NCBI RefSeq assembly: GCF_049651805.1
Contig: NZ_JBASCU010000016.1
Location: forward strand, 18,399 to 82,398
Source of the DNA: Pseudolysinimonas_A sp049651805
Lineage (GTDB): Bacteria > Actinomycetota > Actinomycetes > Actinomycetales > Microbacteriaceae
Direction: 5' to 3'
DNA: 64,000 nucleotides
In this document: in pieces, positions 43,248-51,895 of the stretch
How the letters are laid out: the number at the start of each line of letters is the position of its first letter
How positions within the stretch are numbered: the first letter of the stretch is position 1
The notes under the pieces: generated by a model
Database searches by the model: none
The model's input: only the letters and a program-made list of their open reading frames with translations
What the model was told of the DNA's origin: nothing
Made by a program: the position numbers and the translations under genes

Positions 43248-44171
43248 GTGGCAGCAGCGATCAGCGTGAGCGGGCTCACCAAACGCTTCGGCGATGTGCT
43301 CGCCGTCGACGACATCTCGTTCGAGGTCGAGACGGGCAGCGTCTTCGCCTTTCTCGGCACCAACGGCGCCGGCAAGTCGACCACGATCGGCTGCGTGACG
43401 ACGGTCTCGCCATTCGATGCGGGCGAGATCTCCGTGGCCGGGCACGACGTGCGGCGGGATTCCGAGCCGGTGCGGGGGCAGATCGGGGTGGTGTTCCAAG
43501 ACTCGATGCTGGATGCCCAGCTCACCGCCCGCGAGAACCTCACGACCCGGGCGCGCTTCTACACGGCAGACCGGGCTGCGATCGGCGAACGCGTCGCCGA
43601 GCTTTCGAAACTGATCGGACTCGACGACTTTCTCGATCGGCGCTACGGCAAGCTCTCCGGCGGCCAGCGGCGGCGCGTGGACATCGCGCGAGCGCTGTTG
43701 CACTCCCCCGCGATCCTCTTCCTCGACGAACCCACGGCGGGTCTCGACCCGGCGAGTCGGGCGATCGTCTGGTCGACGATCCACGATCTGCGCGACCGGC
43801 ACGGGTTGACCGTGTTCCTCACCACCCACTACATGGAAGAGACCGAAGAAGCCGACTTGGTGAGCATCATCGACCGCGGCCGCATCATCGCCCGAGGAAC
43901 GCCCGGCGAGTTGCGCGCCGAACACAGCCACAGCATCCTCACCATCACGTCGCGCGACCCCGCTGCGCTCTCGGCGATCGCCGCGGCATCCGGGGTGGTC
44001 GCGACCGAGCGTGCGGGCACGTTCGAAATCCGCGTCGAGGATGCCGCCGTCGCACGACGCGTGCTCGTCGAGCATGGCGAGGATGTCGTCGACTTCGAGT
44101 TCCGGCACGGGCGCATGGATGACGTCTTCCTGGCCCTCACCGGCCGCGAGCACATCGAGGAGGGCGACTGA
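43248..44171 (+). CDS. ABC-2 exporter ATP-binding protein (DrrA/CcmA type)
   Basis: A 307-residue ATPase with Walker A GTNGAGKST, Q-loop VFQDSMLD, signature LSGGQRRRVDIARALL, Walker B ILFLDEPTAGLDP and switch LTTHYMEE. C-terminal DrrA-type domain. GTG start with GGGAGG upstream. Coupled (TGATG) with the permease. Likely drug or polymer efflux. Confidence 0.92.
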   Translation: MAAAISVSGLTKRFGDVLAVDDISFEVETGSVFAFLGTNGAGKSTTIGCVTTVSPFDAGEISVAGHDVRRDSEPVRGQIGVVFQDSMLDAQLTARENLTTRARFYTADRAAIGERVAELSKLIGLDDFLDRRYGKLSGGQRRRVDIARALLHSPAILFLDEPTAGLDPASRAIVWSTIHDLRDRHGLTVFLTTHYMEETEEADLVSIIDRGRIIARGTPGELRAEHSHSILTITSRDPAALSAIAAASGVVATERAGTFEIRVEDAAVARRVLVEHGEDVVDFEFRHGRMDDVFLALTGREHIEEGD

Positions 44172-45049
44172 TGGGCGTCGTGCTCGGCATCATGGGGCGC
44201 AACCTTCGCCTGTTCTTCCGTGACCGCCTCAACGTGTTCTTCTCACTGCTCGGGGCGCTCATCGTGTTCCTGCTGTACACGCTGTTCCTCGCCAACCTGC
44301 AGACGACGTCGATCGCGAACGCGTTCCCGCAAGCCGACGAGTCCGACGTGAAGGGCTTCGTCGACAGCTGGATGTTCGGCGGCATCGTGGCGATGACGTC
44401 GATCACGACCTCGCTCGGCGCCCTCGGGGTGTTCGTCGAGGATGCCGCGTCGGGGCGCTTCCGCGACTTCCTGGTCTCGCCGATCCGGCGCGGGCAGCTC
44501 GTGCTCGGCTACCTTCTGTCGACGTTCGCGGTGGCGCTCATCATGACCGTGCTCGTGCTCGCCGTCAGCCTGGTCTACCTCTTCGCCGTCGACGGTGTCG
44601 TGATCGCCGTTCCGCAGATCGCTGCGACCCTCGGCTGGATCGCGCTGGCGTGCCTCGCGTTCGCCGCCCTCTGGGCGTTCGTCGCCTCGTTCATCCGCAC
44701 GACCAACGCCTTCTCCGCGCTTGCGACGATCGTCGGCACGGTCATCGGGTTCCTCGCCGGTGCGTTCATCGCCGTCGGGCTCTTTCCCGAGGCCGTGCGC
44801 AACGTCGTCAACGCCCTGCCGTTCGCCCAGACGGCGACGCTGATGCGCCGCGAACTGACGAGCGACACCCTGTCGGCTCTCGTCGGCGGGCAGCCGGAGG
44901 CGATCGACGCCCTCAGCGAGTACTACGGCATCACGGCATTCGTCGGCGACTGGCAGGTCACCGTTCCCGTCGTGGCCGGCATCCTCGTCGCGTGCGCCGT
45001 CGTCTTCACGACGCTCGCCGCGTGGCGCATCCGGGCGCGGCTCGCCTGA
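44171..45049 (+). CDS. ABC-2 type permease
   Basis: A 292-residue membrane protein, six helices; begins MGVVLGIMGRNLRLFFRDRLNVFFSLLGALIVFLLY and contains the large extracytoplasmic loops typical of ABC2_membrane (ATIVGTVIGFLAGAFIAVGLFPEAVRNVVNALPFA). Start codon overlaps the ATPase stop. Forms an exporter with the upstream ATPase. Confidence 0.9.
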   Translation: MGVVLGIMGRNLRLFFRDRLNVFFSLLGALIVFLLYTLFLANLQTTSIANAFPQADESDVKGFVDSWMFGGIVAMTSITTSLGALGVFVEDAASGRFRDFLVSPIRRGQLVLGYLLSTFAVALIMTVLVLAVSLVYLFAVDGVVIAVPQIAATLGWIALACLAFAALWAFVASFIRTTNAFSALATIVGTVIGFLAGAFIAVGLFPEAVRNVVNALPFAQTATLMRRELTSDTLSALVGGQPEAIDALSEYYGITAFVGDWQVTVPVVAGILVACAVVFTTLAAWRIRARLA

Positions 45050-45093
45050 CCCGGCCGCCGGTCGTCGTGCGCGCCCGCGATTAGACTCGCGGA

Positions 45094-45717
45094 ATGCCCT
45101 CAAACCCGGATCGTCTCGTCTGGATCGACTGCGAGATGACCGGCCTCGACCTCAGCGTCGACGAGCTCGTCGAGGTCGCCGTCGTCATCACCGACTACGA
45201 GCTCGTTCCCGTCGATCCCGGATTCCGCGTCGTGATCAAAGCCGACCAGGCCGTGCTCGACCAGATGAACGACATCGTGCGCACCATGCATACGACGAGC
45301 GGCCTCCTTGAGGAGCTCCCGGGTGGAGTGAGTCTCGCCGACGCCGAGTACCAGGTGAACGAGTACATCCTGAAGTTCGTGCCCGAGCCGCAGACCGCAC
45401 CGCTCGCCGGCAACACCATCGGCACCGATCGCGCATTCCTCGCGAAGTACATGCCGCGGGTCGACGCGCACCTGCACTACCGCAGCGTCGATGTCTCGAG
45501 CATCAAAGAGCTCGCGCGGCGCTGGTTTCCGCGCGTCTACTTCCAGTCGCCCGCGAAAGCCGGCGGGCATCGCGCGCTCGCCGACATCCTCGAATCGATC
45601 CGCGAACTCGACTACTACCGCCGCGCACTGTTCGTCGCACCGCCCGGGCCCACCTCCGAAGAGGCCCAAGCCGCCGCCGCCGAAACGGTGGAGGCGTGGC
45701 GTTCCTGGGTGTCGTAA
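45094..45717 (+). CDS. orn: Oligoribonuclease
   Basis: A 207-residue DEDD exonuclease degrading 2–5-mer RNA and pGpG. Exo I DCEMTGLDLS (D, E), Exo II GNTIGTDRAFLAKYMP (D), Exo III HRALADILESIREL (H, D). The TAGACT box is 6 nt before the ATG, so leaderless. Precedes tRNA-His. Confidence 0.96.
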   Translation: MPSNPDRLVWIDCEMTGLDLSVDELVEVAVVITDYELVPVDPGFRVVIKADQAVLDQMNDIVRTMHTTSGLLEELPGGVSLADAEYQVNEYILKFVPEPQTAPLAGNTIGTDRAFLAKYMPRVDAHLHYRSVDVSSIKELARRWFPRVYFQSPAKAGGHRALADILESIRELDYYRRALFVAPPGPTSEEAQAAAAETVEAWRSWVS

Positions 45718-45744
45718 GATCGATGGGTTGCTCATGCAACGCAT

Positions 45745-45821
45745 GGCGGTCGTAGCTCAGTTGGTAGAGCGCTGGCTTGTGGTGCCGGATGTCGCGGGTT
45801 CAAGTCCCGTCGGTCGCCCCA
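45745..45821 (+). tRNA. tRNA-His (anticodon GTG)
   Basis: Acceptor GCGGTCG/CGGTCGC with two G–U pairs, encoded G-1 opposite discriminator C, D-arm GCTC…GAGC, anticodon loop TTGTGGT (GTG), T-arm GCGGG-TTCAAGT-CCCGT, and an encoded CCA. G-1 and C73 are the histidyl identity pair. Followed 2 bp later by clpS. Confidence 0.96.
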
Positions 45822-45823
45822 TC

Positions 45824-46120
45824 TTGAATTCCACACCTTCGGCGGACGCCGACCTCGAAACCGGGGTCGTCGTCGCGCCGGATGTTCCCTGGGTCACCAT
45901 CGTCTGGAACGATCCGGTGAACCTGATGTCGTACGTGGCCTACGTGTTCCGTACCTACTTCGGCTTTCCGAAGGCGGAAGCCGAACGGCTCATGCTGCAA
46001 GTGCACGAGAACGGGCGCGCGGTCGTGGCGACCGGCCCGCGCGAGGAGATGGAACGCCACACCGAGGCGATGCACGAGTACGGGCTGTGGGCGACCGTGT
46101 CGAAGGCGAGCGACGGATGA
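45824..46120 (+). CDS. clpS: ClpS, ATP-dependent Clp protease adaptor
   Basis: A 98-residue adaptor delivering N-degron substrates to ClpAP/ClpCP: PWVTIVWNDPVNLMSYVAYVFRTYFGF (N-end pocket Asn-Asp) and LMLQVHENGRAVVATGPREEMERH. The only in-frame start is TTG 45824, just 2 nt beyond the tRNA-His CCA, so there is no leader of its own. Overlaps DUF2017 by ATGA. Confidence 0.93.
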   Translation: MNSTPSADADLETGVVVAPDVPWVTIVWNDPVNLMSYVAYVFRTYFGFPKAEAERLMLQVHENGRAVVATGPREEMERHTEAMHEYGLWATVSKASDG

Positions 46121-46581
46121 GGGTCTCGCGCTCAGGCGACCGCATCGTGCTCGAGTTCGCCGAAGGTGAGTCGGGCGTGCTGCGCTCGCTCGTGGACCAG
46201 TACCTCGAGGTGGTCGGCGCCGACGTCGGTGCCGATCCCGCTCACACCCGACTCTTTCCGGCCGCGTACCGGGATGACGAGGCTGCCGCCGAGGAGTTCA
46301 CCCGGTACACCCGCCCGGGTCTCGTCGACCGCAAGGCCGCGAACGCGGCCCAAGTGTCGCTCGCGCTCGATGAAGAGACGGTGAGCCTCGCCCCCGAGGA
46401 TGCCGAACGGTGGCTGCCCCTCCTCACCGATCTGCGCCTGGTCATCGCCGACCGGCTCGGCATCCGCGCCGACGATGACGAGGTGCCCGACACCCCCGCT
46501 GGTGAGGTCTACGCCTGGCTCGGCCACCTTCAGGAGTCGATCGTCGTGCTGTTGGATGACATCGCGCTGGAAGAATCATGA
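46117..46581 (+). CDS. DUF2017 protein
   Basis: A 154-residue acidic helical protein; starts MRVSRSGDRIVLEFAEGESGVLRSLVDQ and contains TRLFPAAYRDDEAAAEEFTRYTR and LTDLRLVIADRLGI, the DUF2017 pattern. The family is nearly always next to clpS in actinobacteria. ATGA overlaps on both sides show a tight operon. Function unknown, presumably linked to Clp proteolysis. Confidence 0.88.
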   Translation: MRVSRSGDRIVLEFAEGESGVLRSLVDQYLEVVGADVGADPAHTRLFPAAYRDDEAAAEEFTRYTRPGLVDRKAANAAQVSLALDEETVSLAPEDAERWLPLLTDLRLVIADRLGIRADDDEVPDTPAGEVYAWLGHLQESIVVLLDDIALEES

Positions 46582-46931
46582 GCCTCGACCTGACCGCCGA
46601 GGAATTCGAGAAGATCGTCATCGACGAGCTCGACGAACTGCCCGACGAGATGGTCGACGGTCTCGAGAACCTCGTGTTCGTCACCGAAGACCGCCCCGCC
46701 GACGGGTCGCTCGACCTGCTCGGCCTCTACGAAGGGGTCGCCCTCACCGAGCGCGGCCAGTACGGCTTCGGTGAGCTGCCCGACCGCATCGTGCTCTACC
46801 GCGAGCCCCTCCTCGCCGTCGCCGAGACGCTCGACGAGCTGCGCGACGAGATCCACATCACCCTCGTGCACGAGATCGCGCACTTCTACGGCATCGACGA
46901 CGACGAACTGCACCGGCTCGGCTGGGCCTGA
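46578..46931 (+). CDS. Zincin-like metallopeptidase (minimal MMP-like family)
   Basis: A 117-residue protein of PF06262 with the zinc motif TLVHEIAHFYGIDDDEL (HExxHxxGID) near residue 97. Starts MSLDLTAEEFEKIVIDELDELPDEM, an acidic helix conserved in the family. Third gene of the clpS operon. Protease activity is likely but not established. Confidence 0.88.
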   Translation: MSLDLTAEEFEKIVIDELDELPDEMVDGLENLVFVTEDRPADGSLDLLGLYEGVALTERGQYGFGELPDRIVLYREPLLAVAETLDELRDEIHITLVHEIAHFYGIDDDELHRLGWA

Positions 46932-46947
46932 CCCTGTCGGGTGCTTG

Positions 46948-46980
46948 CACTGAGCAGCGCCGAAGGCGCGTGTCGAAGTG
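46948..46980. repeat. Dispersed palindromic repeat, diverged copy 9
   Basis: CACTGAGCAGCGCC…GTGTCGAAGTG: outer ends CACT/AGTG replace GGT/ACC, inner stem GCGCC/GGCGC with GAA loop. Outer ends are still complementary. Confidence 0.65.
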
Positions 46981-47040
46981 TCAACCTATCGCCCCACCTC
47001 ACGCGTCGATACGGTGAACCCACACCCTGAAGGAGTTCCC

Positions 47041-47646
47041 ATGCGCAACCGCTATGTCGTGACCACCGGCCTCGCGACCCTTTCGCTGCTCGCGCTCGTG
47101 GCGTGCACGACGCCCGGCTCGGGCGACGGCGGTGACGGCGGGGGCACCGACCCGGATGTGCCCGAGGGCTCGACCGGCGGCATCGTGGAGTGCATCGACG
47201 GCACCTGGAATCTCGACGGTCAGCACAACGCCGACCAGATCCAAGCGCTCATGCTCGAGAACGGAACCCCGGTGACCTCCACCGAGACCTCCGGCACCGT
47301 GCGTCTCATCGTCGACGGGTCGACCATGACGTACGTCTCAGACATCAGCTACGTGATGACGGCGGCGCTCGACGGCGGGCTGGAGATGATCGTGAGCCAG
47401 CTGCAGGCCGGCGAGTCGTCGGGCTCCTGGTCGGCCGAGGGCGACGAGATCGTGTTCGCCGACTGGGTGAACGGCATCACCGTCACGACCTCGGTGACGA
47501 TCGGTGGAGCGACGTCGTCGACGCCGATCGAGATTCCCGCCGACACGGGCGGCGGTGTGGCGATGGAGGTCGTCTGCGACGGCGACACCCTGTCGACCCA
47601 TCCGCTCGAGAGCCCGTTCACGAACCTCTGGACGCGTGCGGACTGA
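47041..47646 (+). CDS. Conserved lipoprotein
   Basis: A 201-residue lipoprotein (MRNRYVVTTGLATLSLLALVAC, lipobox LVAC) followed by a Gly/Asp linker. The folded part starts CIDGTWNLDGQHNADQIQALML and looks like a beta-sandwich/lipocalin-like fold (GSWSAEGDEIVFADWVNGITV) ending VVCDGDTLSTHPLESPFTNLW. AAGGAG lies 8 nt before the ATG. Function unknown. Confidence 0.72.
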   Translation: MRNRYVVTTGLATLSLLALVACTTPGSGDGGDGGGTDPDVPEGSTGGIVECIDGTWNLDGQHNADQIQALMLENGTPVTSTETSGTVRLIVDGSTMTYVSDISYVMTAALDGGLEMIVSQLQAGESSGSWSAEGDEIVFADWVNGITVTTSVTIGGATSSTPIEIPADTGGGVAMEVVCDGDTLSTHPLESPFTNLWTRAD

Positions 47647-47652
47647 CGTCGG

Positions 47653-48243
47653 CTACTTCTCGGGTGCGCCGAGGTCGGCGCGGAAGACGAACTCGCCGGT
47701 GCGGCCGTCCATGATCGCGTCGGCCAGTGTGTCGGGCCGCTCGCGCGCGAAGAACGCCTGCTCTTGTGCGGTCCAGCGGTCCCAGTTCTGGTGGATGGTG
47801 GGGCCGTCCCGGGCGAGCGCCCGGCGCTTGCGCTCCTGCTGATCGAGGCGCACCCAGATGCCGAACGTCGCCAGCGCTCGGTTGGCGCGACTCATCGCGC
47901 CGGAGCCCTCGATGACGAGGTCACGGTCGGTGGAGATCGTGCGCCACCCCGCAGGCTGGTTGGTATTCCAGTCCCACCGGCGGTAGCCGGGCTCCGTGGG
48001 GTCGAGCACGCCGCGCACCATCGCGCTGCCGACCTCGAGTCCACCCCAGCCGGGATACATGTCATCGAGGGAGATCTGCAGCGCCTCGAGGCGCTCAGCC
48101 AGCTGGGTCGCGAGGGTCGTCTTGCCGGAACCCGAGTGCCCGTCGATGAGCACGACGAGCCGCGTCGCGCCCTGAGCGGCGGCCGAGGCGCGCACGCGCT
48201 CCGCGAGGTTGTCGCTCGCGCGAGACGACGCCCCTCCTCCCAT
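47653..48243 (-). CDS. P-loop nucleoside/uridine-kinase-like ATPase
   Basis: A 196-residue protein with Walker A DGHSGSGKTTLA, then SLDDMYPGWGGLE (DDxYPGWxGL, a hallmark of this actinobacterial kinase-like group) and DRDLVIEGSGAMSR. Related to uridine kinase/AAA_18. The TAATCT box 6 nt before the ATG suggests leaderless translation. Substrate unknown. Confidence 0.82.
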   Translation of the reverse strand: MGGGASSRASDNLAERVRASAAAQGATRLVVLIDGHSGSGKTTLATQLAERLEALQISLDDMYPGWGGLEVGSAMVRGVLDPTEPGYRRWDWNTNQPAGWRTISTDRDLVIEGSGAMSRANRALATFGIWVRLDQQERKRRALARDGPTIHQNWDRWTAQEQAFFARERPDTLADAIMDGRTGEFVFRADLGAPEK

Positions 48244-48304
48244 GCGTCGAGATTATCGGTCGGTATCCGCGGGACTCGGGACCCGCGTCGGGTGTCGAGT
48301 CGAC

Positions 48305-49012
48305 TCAGGACAAGAACCGACCGACCCGCTCGCTCACCGGGTCGGCGCGCAATTCGGCCAGGGTGCCGGTCTGAACCAGCCGCCCCGCGTCGAGGATTCC
48401 GACCCGATCGGCAATCACCCCGGCCTCGTCGTGATCGTGGGTCACCAGGATGGCGGTGACTCCGGCCGCCCGCAGGATGTCGTGCAGCTCGCCGGCGAGC
48501 CGTTCGCGCAATTCCCGGTCGAGCGACGAAAGCGGTTCGTCGAGCAACAGCACCCGCGGGGATGCCGCGAGCGACCGGGCGAGAGCGACCCGCTGCTGCT
48601 CACCCCCGGAGAGGTCGGTGACCCGGCGGCCTTCGAACCCGCGGAGTCCGACGAGCTCGAGCAACTCGCCAACCCGTTCCGCCACCGCCGGTCGAGTGGC
48701 GCCACCCGAGACCCGCAGCGCGTACCCGACATTCCCCGCGACATCGAGATGCGGAAACAGTTGCCCGTCTTGGAACATGAGCGCGAACCGCCGCTTGTGC
48801 GGCGGCATCCGCATCACCGACTCACCATCGAAGGCGATCTCGCCGGTGCACGGCTCGAGCCCGGCGATCGCGCGCAGCAGGCTCGACTTGCCGCTGCCCG
48901 ACGGGCCCAACAGCGCGAAGACCTCGCCGCGGGGGATGCTGAGGCTGACGGCATCCACCGCTGTCACGTTACCGAAGCGCACCGTCACGTCGTCGAGACT
49001 CAACCCGTGCAT
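48305..49012 (-). CDS. thiQ: Thiamine-type ABC transporter ATP-binding protein
   Basis: A 235-residue ATPase: Walker A GPSGSGKSS, Q-loop MFQDGQLFPHLDV, signature LSGGEQQRVALARSLA, Walker B VLLLDEPLSSLD, LVTHDHDEA. No TOBE domain, as in ThiQ. Start overlaps the permease stop (TGATG). Part of a TPP-riboswitch operon. Confidence 0.87.
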   Translation of the reverse strand: MHGLSLDDVTVRFGNVTAVDAVSLSIPRGEVFALLGPSGSGKSSLLRAIAGLEPCTGEIAFDGESVMRMPPHKRRFALMFQDGQLFPHLDVAGNVGYALRVSGGATRPAVAERVGELLELVGLRGFEGRRVTDLSGGEQQRVALARSLAASPRVLLLDEPLSSLDRELRERLAGELHDILRAAGVTAILVTHDHDEAGVIADRVGILDAGRLVQTGTLAELRADPVSERVGRFLS

Positions 49013-50628
49013 CAGAACGCTCCCGCCGTGTCGACCCGCAACCGTTCGACGAGCGCGACGACCGCGACGCACACCAGCGCGAGAACCACGGATGCCGCTG
49101 CCGCCATCCCTGCATTGTCGCCGCCCGGCAGCCCGATCAGCCGGTAGATGACGACCGGGAGGGTCGCCGCGTCGGGCCGGGAGAGGAACGTCGTCGCCCC
49201 GAACTCGCCGAGGGCGACGGTGAACGCGAGCCCGGTCGCGGCGAGCGCCGCGCGTGCGGCGACCCCGAGGTCGATCGTGAAGATCACCCGCCACGGACCG
49301 GCGCCCAGGGTCGCGGCGGCGTCGCGCATCCGGTTGCCGATGCTGCGCAGCACGGGAAGGAGGGTGCGCACGACCAGAGGCACGGCGACGAGTGCCTGCG
49401 CGATGGGCACGAGCACGGGCGACGTGCGCAGGTCGAGCGGCGGGGCGTTGAGGGTGATGAGGAACCCGAAGCCGACGGTCACCGCCGACACCCCGAGCGG
49501 CAGCATGAGGGCACCGTCGAGCAGGTCGAGCCCGCGGCGCGCATGGGGCGACCGCGGGGTGCGCGACAGCAGGATGCACGCGACGAGGCCGATGAGCATC
49601 GCGACCGCCGTCGCCGCGGCGGCGAACCCGAGGGAGTTGCCGAGCGCCTGCCATGGGGCCACGGCGAGCGCGTTGCGGTCGCCTGTCGAGGCGAGCGCGA
49701 GGTAGTTGCCGACGCCCCACTCCCCCGCCACGCGGAGCGAACGTTCGACGAGAGCGGCGAGCGGCACCATGAGGGCAAGCCCGGTCAGCACCGAGCCGAC
49801 GATCACCGGCGTGTCGGATCGCCTCGGGCGGCGTGTCGCGAAAGAACGGTGCTGAGCGGTCGTGCGCCCCCGCACTTTCGCGGTGAGCACGAGCAGTAGC
49901 AGCACGACCACGATCTGCGTGACACTCAGCACGGCGGCCGACCGCAGGTCGAGGAACCGCGTCGTCAGCAGCCAGATCTCGGTCTCGATGGTCGCGTAGC
50001 GCGCCCCGCCGAGCACGAGCACGGTGCCGAACGCCGTGGAGCAGAACAGAAACACGATGGATGCCGCCGCTGCGATGCTGGGAGCGAGTCGCCGCAGCGT
50101 GATGGTGAGGAACACCCGCACGGGGCCGGCACCGAGCACCCGCGCGGCCTCCTCCTGCCGGGGGTCGAGGCTCTCCCACGACACCGCAACGGTACGCGCG
50201 ACGACGGCGACGTTGAAGAACACCAGCGCGGCGAGGATCGCCACCCACGTCCCGTCCAGCGGAGTATCCCGAAGCAGCGCCCGGAACGCGATGCCGACGA
50301 CGACGGTCGGCAGCACGAACGGCACCAGCACCGCCGCGCGCAGCACCCCGCGCCCGCGGAACCGCAGCCGCGACAGCACGTAGGCGACCGGCATCCCGAG
50401 CACCAGCGTGATCGCGGTCGCCGCCGCCGCCATGCCCACTGTGAACCCGATGATGCGCACCGTGCGGGGTCGGGTCAGCACCTCGACGATCCCGGCGACA
50501 TCGAGAAACCCCTCGGGAAAGAGCCCTCGTCCCACGATCGACGCCACCGGCCACGCGAAGAACACGCTCACGAACGCGAGCGGCAGCGCCACGGCGAGCA
50601 CCCACGGAACCGCTCTTCCCGCGTTCAT
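49012..50628 (-). CDS. thiP: Thiamine-type ABC transporter permease (fused halves)
   Basis: About 538 residues, two permease halves with ~12 helices; EAA loops EEAARVLGAGPVRVFLTITLRRLAPS and RDAAATLGAGPWRVIFTIDLGVAAR. I used ATG 50628 (MNAGRAVPWVLAVALPLAF), where the conserved part starts. ATG 50691, overlapping the upstream stop as ATGA, would add 21 residues that are encoded almost entirely by a perfect inverted repeat, so either may be real. Confidence 0.87.
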   Translation of the reverse strand: MNAGRAVPWVLAVALPLAFVSVFFAWPVASIVGRGLFPEGFLDVAGIVEVLTRPRTVRIIGFTVGMAAAATAITLVLGMPVAYVLSRLRFRGRGVLRAAVLVPFVLPTVVVGIAFRALLRDTPLDGTWVAILAALVFFNVAVVARTVAVSWESLDPRQEEAARVLGAGPVRVFLTITLRRLAPSIAAAASIVFLFCSTAFGTVLVLGGARYATIETEIWLLTTRFLDLRSAAVLSVTQIVVVLLLLVLTAKVRGRTTAQHRSFATRRPRRSDTPVIVGSVLTGLALMVPLAALVERSLRVAGEWGVGNYLALASTGDRNALAVAPWQALGNSLGFAAAATAVAMLIGLVACILLSRTPRSPHARRGLDLLDGALMLPLGVSAVTVGFGFLITLNAPPLDLRTSPVLVPIAQALVAVPLVVRTLLPVLRSIGNRMRDAAATLGAGPWRVIFTIDLGVAARAALAATGLAFTVALGEFGATTFLSRPDAATLPVVIYRLIGLPGGDNAGMAAAASVVLALVCVAVVALVERLRVDTAGAF

Positions 50629-50680
50629 CCGCGACTTTTCGCGCTGACGGAGGTCCGCCGAGCGCGAAAAGTCGCGGATG
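50626..50680 (-). other. Perfect 20-bp inverted repeat at the thiB/thiP junction
   Basis: CATCCGCGACTTTTCGCGCT (50626–50645) and its exact complement at 50661–50680 flank a 15-nt loop. It begins 8 bp after the thiB-type stop and its 3' arm on the mRNA ends in the ATG used for the permease. Confidence 0.85.
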
Positions 50681-50687
50681 GATGGAG

Positions 50688-51716
50688 TCATGGGGTCGCG
50701 ATCGCCGCCCATTCGTCGATCCAGCGCTCACGGTTGGCGTCGATCTCGGCCGGGTCGATCTCGAACGGGTTCGTCGCAATTTCGGCGTATTCGGCCCACG
50801 TCTCGGGCAGCTCGGCCTGCGAGTTCACCGGGAAGACGTACATGTTCTCGGGGATGTCGTTCTGCACGACCGTCGAGAACAGGAAGTCGACGAGTTGCCG
50901 CGCCTCGGCCGGGTGTTCGGTGCCGGCGATGACTCCCGCGTACTCGGTCTGCCGGAAGCACGTGTCGAGTAGCACCCCGGTGGATCCCGGGGGCACCTCG
51001 ACGGGCGGCGACGACGCGTACGACACGACCAGCGGTCGGTCACCTTCGCTCGACGGACCCGAGAAGTCGACGTAGTAGGCGTCGCTCCACGACGCGGCGA
51101 CCTTCAGGTCGTTGTCGACGAGCGCCGACCAGTAGTCGGGCCAGCCGTCGCCGTAAGCGGCGATCGTCGCGAGCAGGAAGGCGAGTCCGGGCGACGACGA
51201 GTTCGCCGCCTCGACGACCAGCAATCCCTCGTAGGCCGGATCGATCAGGTCGTCGAGCGTCGCCGGCTCGGGGATGCCTGCTTCGGCGAACCACTCGTGG
51301 TCGACGTTGACGCAGACGTCGCCCGAGTCGATCGGGGTGAGGTACTCCCCGCCGGAGCCGTCGGGCAGCAGGTAGGCCGCCTCGGCCTCCGTCACATCGC
51401 CGGATACGTACTCCTCCAACACGCCGTTCGCCGCCGCCCGTGAGGCGAAAGTGTTGTCGATGCCGAACACGACATCGCCGAGTGGCGAGTCTTTCGTGAG
51501 CACGAGCTTGTTCACGAGCTCACCGGCGTCGCCGCCCGACTGCACGTCGACGGCGATTCCGGTCTCGTCGGTGAACTGCTCGAGGGTGCCCTCGCTCAGC
51601 GCGAACGAGTCGTGCGTGACGAGAACGAGGGTGGTGGGTTCGTCGCTCGGAGCGGTGCAGCCCGCGAGCAGAACGGCGGATGCGGCAATCGCCGCTAGAA
51701 AAAGGTTGCGTTGCAC
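50688..51716 (-). CDS. thiB: Thiamine-type ABC transporter substrate-binding lipoprotein
   Basis: A 342-residue lipoprotein with lipobox LAGC (FLAAIAASAVLLAGC). The mature part matches ThiB: TLVLVTHDSFALSEGTLEQFTDETGI and LGDVVFGIDNTFASRAAANGVL. GTG 51716 has GAGAGGG upstream. Lies directly behind a TPP riboswitch, so thiamine or its pyrophosphate is the expected ligand. Confidence 0.9.
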   Translation of the reverse strand: MQRNLFLAAIAASAVLLAGCTAPSDEPTTLVLVTHDSFALSEGTLEQFTDETGIAVDVQSGGDAGELVNKLVLTKDSPLGDVVFGIDNTFASRAAANGVLEEYVSGDVTEAEAAYLLPDGSGGEYLTPIDSGDVCVNVDHEWFAEAGIPEPATLDDLIDPAYEGLLVVEAANSSSPGLAFLLATIAAYGDGWPDYWSALVDNDLKVAASWSDAYYVDFSGPSSEGDRPLVVSYASSPPVEVPPGSTGVLLDTCFRQTEYAGVIAGTEHPAEARQLVDFLFSTVVQNDIPENMYVFPVNSQAELPETWAEYAEIATNPFEIDPAEIDANRERWIDEWAAIATP

Positions 51717-51771
51717 TGTGCGTGCCCTCTCAATCGGTGAAGGGGCACGGGCGGACGATGGTGTCCTGAGA

Positions 51772-51862
51772 AGGCCTCCCTGCGCCGGCATGATCCGGAT
51801 CAGGTTCGACGGTCGAAGCTTGGATTGCTTCCTCTCAGCCCGGCATACCGGACTCCCGTGTT
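51772..51862 (-). promoter_or_regulatory. TPP riboswitch (THI element)
   Basis: On the minus strand the conserved cores are present in order: GCCGGGCTGAGAGG, then GAACCTGATCCGGATCATGCC and GCGCAGGGAGG. These are the pyrimidine-sensor and pyrophosphate-sensor helices of TPP riboswitches. It ends ~56 nt before the thiB start and should repress on thiamine pyrophosphate binding. Confidence 0.93.
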
Positions 51863-51895
51863 CACCTCGATGCTACCAATCCCTACACTGGCGCC

